A stretch of 64,000 nt of DNA, from contig JAJEKV010000026.1 of NCBI GenBank assembly GCA_021234155.1, forward strand, positions 15,738,283-15,802,282, in the 5' to 3' direction. This stretch comes from Isoetes taiwanensis (Eukaryota; Streptophyta; Lycopodiopsida; Isoetales; Isoetaceae). Of the stretch, positions 62,453-64,000 are shown in pieces; positions within the stretch are counted from its first letter, which is position 1; each line of letters starts with the position of its first letter. A program made the position numbers and the translations under genes. A model generated the notes under the pieces. The model was not told the origin of the DNA. It made no database searches and saw only the letters and a program-made list of their open reading frames with translations.

Positions 62453-64000
62453 ATGATAAAGTCTATCAAGATGATTACTTGGAATCTCCAAGGGATAAAT
62501 AATAGTATCAAAAGAGATAGACTTAAAGTTTGTCTTTCTAACCTTTGCCCTGACATTCTTTTTATTCAGGAACACAAGATCCATGATCCGAATCATGAAA
62601 GGATTATATCTAATATTCTTCCTCCTAATTATAATATTTGGTCCATTGTTGCTAACAATTTGTCTGCAGGTATAGCCATAGCATGGAGTCACAAGATTAA
62701 CATGGAAGACATTTATATGGTCAATGATACCAATGGAAGATGGCAGACTCTTGTTGGTAGTATAAATTCATGCAAGATAGCCTTTACTAATGTTTATTCT
62801 TACCATGAACCTTCAGAGAGATCTATGATGTGGAATAGAATCAACAGCAGTTTGGGTAATTTGGAAGTGGAGGAATGTGTTATATGCGGAGACTTCAATA
62901 TGGTCACAGATAGATTTATGAAAAATAAGAATTTCAGGAATCTTCTTCCACAGGAAAGATGTGCTTGGGACAACCTTCTCTCTTCTCATAATTTGACCTT
63001 GGCCAGAACCAAATCCCAAGCCTTTAGTTGGTCTGACCATAGAATGGATCCTATCTGCTGCCTCCATGATAGGCATTACCTAAGTGAAAATCTTTTGAAC
63101 AGCAGCAACAGAGTTGAAAATCTTGAAGATTATACAATCTCTGATCATTATCCCCAGCAAATTATCATATCAGGGGATGACAATGGCAATAAGAGAAAAG
63201 CCTACTTCAAAATGAACACAAGTTTGATGGATAATGATGATTTCATGGTCAAGCTTGAGGAAATCATCAAAGGAAATCCCAAGCCCATTGGGAACACAGG
63301 TTGGATGTACTGGTGGATTGACATAGCCAAACAAATAAAATGTTGGCTCAAAGAATGGGGCAAGAATATTTTCAATCAGAATAAAGCTCATCTTCAAAAT
63401 TTGAGACAGAGCATTATTACAGCAAGTGATGAGCAAAAAGTGGAGATAAAAAGGCAGATCGAGATGGAGGAAATCAAAATTGCAAAAGGATGGAAATTGA
63501 AGGCTAAAATAAAGGAGTTAAAGGAAGATGAGAGATGCAACTCCAAATACTTCTTCAATAAGGCCAGATTCAGAATCAAGAGGAATCATATTTATGAGGT
63601 TATGGTGGAAGAAAATTTAATTTCTGAAGACAATGACCTCAAACAAGCTGCAGTTGATCATTTCAAAAAGCTTATGGGCACCAATATGGATTCTACTCCC
63701 ATGGTTATGGAGGAGTTCATTTGTCTTAACAAAAAGGTCAATGATGAGCAGAACTCATATCTTACTAAACCTTTTGTGAATGATGAGCTTTTGCAGGTTG
63801 TCAAAAATATGGAAAATGGCAAGACCCCTGGTCCTGATGGCCTTCCAGCAGAATTTTTTAAAAAGACTTGGCCCTTGCTTGGAGACAGCATCATCAGAAT
63901 AGCCAATGAGTTCAGGGAGACAAAGATATTGGATGCAAGAATTAATACCAGTTTTATTGCATTGATTCCTAAGATTGATTCTCCTAACACCTTCTCGGAT
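62453..64000 (+). CDS. LINE ORF2: APE endonuclease and start of reverse transcriptase (cut by window end)
   Basis: Open for 516 codons from ATG 62453 to base 64000. Endonuclease signatures: MITWNLQGINNS (catalytic Asn), ILFIQEHK (Glu), AFTNVYSYHEP, VICGDFNMVTD (Asp and Asn), DYTISDHYPQ (Asp, His). RT begins with NGKTPGPDGLPAEFFKKTW and INTSFIALIPKID. The enzyme nicks target DNA and copies element RNA from the nick. All visible catalytic residues are present, so this copy may be recent. The start is set by the TAAATG junction with ORF1. Confidence 0.8.
   Translation, partial: MIKSIKMITWNLQGINNSIKRDRLKVCLSNLCPDILFIQEHKIHDPNHERIISNILPPNYNIWSIVANNLSAGIAIAWSHKINMEDIYMVNDTNGRWQTLVGSINSCKIAFTNVYSYHEPSERSMMWNRINSSLGNLEVEECVICGDFNMVTDRFMKNKNFRNLLPQERCAWDNLLSSHNLTLARTKSQAFSWSDHRMDPICCLHDRHYLSENLLNSSNRVENLEDYTISDHYPQQIIISGDDNGNKRKAYFKMNTSLMDNDDFMVKLEEIIKGNPKPIGNTGWMYWWIDIAKQIKCWLKEWGKNIFNQNKAHLQNLRQSIITASDEQKVEIKRQIEMEEIKIAKGWKLKAKIKELKEDERCNSKYFFNKARFRIKRNHIYEVMVEENLISEDNDLKQAAVDHFKKLMGTNMDSTPMVMEEFICLNKKVNDEQNSYLTKPFVNDELLQVVKNMENGKTPGPDGLPAEFFKKTWPLLGDSIIRIANEFRETKILDARINTSFIALIPKIDSPNTFSD

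Larger units (their letters stand above)
60000..64000 (+). mobile_element. Plus-strand LINE (L1-type), continues past the window
   Basis: 5' region from about 60.0 kb, ORF1 60529-62452 with two frameshifts, ORF2 from 62453 open to the last base. It is a different family from the minus-strand LINE at 28-45 kb, AT-richer and better preserved. Its 5' end appears to interrupt the gypsy fragment. Confidence 0.75.

Noticed and set aside
1-64000. CRISPR arrays, rRNA or prokaryotic operon features
   Set aside because: No regularly spaced identical repeats and no rRNA-like sequence. The content is a plant nuclear transposon landscape.

Overview
The window looks like a transposon-rich nuclear segment of a land plant, probably a non-seed vascular plant such as a fern. 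The evidence is two large intronless pentatricopeptide-repeat (PPR) genes, a plastid-type stearoyl-ACP desaturase core, a root-cap/LEA-type exon, and plant Ty3/gypsy, LINE, PIF/Harbinger and Helitron remains. The fern-like assignment is an inference from the style of the PPR proteins and is not proven here.

Layout. 0-9.3 kb is mostly AT-rich intergenic DNA. It holds a possible multi-exon gene on the minus strand (about 0.7-2.1 kb), small local duplications and a textbook Helitron 3' end (8249-8276). 9.32-45.04 kb is one nested stack. A roughly 5.9-kb minus-strand LINE (5' end near 45026, 3' end at 27919) is bounded by an 11-bp target-site duplication (GCTACAGTGTT at 9324-9334 and 45027-45037). 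Two related retroelements, here called A (9362-17604) and B (17629-27897), sit head to tail inside its poly(A) tail, which is a T-run on the + strand. A Ty3/gypsy element (31273-42507, minus strand, 5-bp TSD GTCCC) splits the LINE endonuclease reading frame. 45.2-64 kb holds a copia gag relic, two tandem PPR genes, a PIF/Harbinger relic, a truncated desaturase, a root-cap-like exon, a PPR pseudogene, a gypsy RT/RNase H fragment and a plus-strand LINE that runs off the end.

The most unusual system is the A/B pair. Each has long direct terminal repeats (about 2.1 kb in A, 2.9 kb in B) that carry a TATA-like promoter, a first coding exon starting with the shared MGRKKGDLN motif, and most of intron 1. 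Behind this come ORF1, a roughly 515-aa protein with a Cys-rich HCPYFKCKC motif that I do not recognise, and ORF2, a reverse transcriptase with DKG-like, DITKCYENIP, GIPMG, YIDD and YDKR boxes of the Penelope-like/telomerase-like kind. I see no endonuclease domain. The 3' UTRs share a stem-loop. The right end of the terminal repeat falls at the corresponding oligo(T) tract of intron 1 in both elements, and both elements lie inside a T-run. This suggests endonuclease-independent, A-tract-primed insertion from an unspliced tandem transcript. Exon phases allow the common exon 1 to be joined to either ORF1 or ORF2.

Caution: the duplicated copies (A repeats, B repeats, gypsy LTRs) disagree mainly at CAG/CTG words. 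That pattern suggests uncorrected long-read consensus errors at CHG-methylated sites, so several frameshifts noted below may be artefacts.
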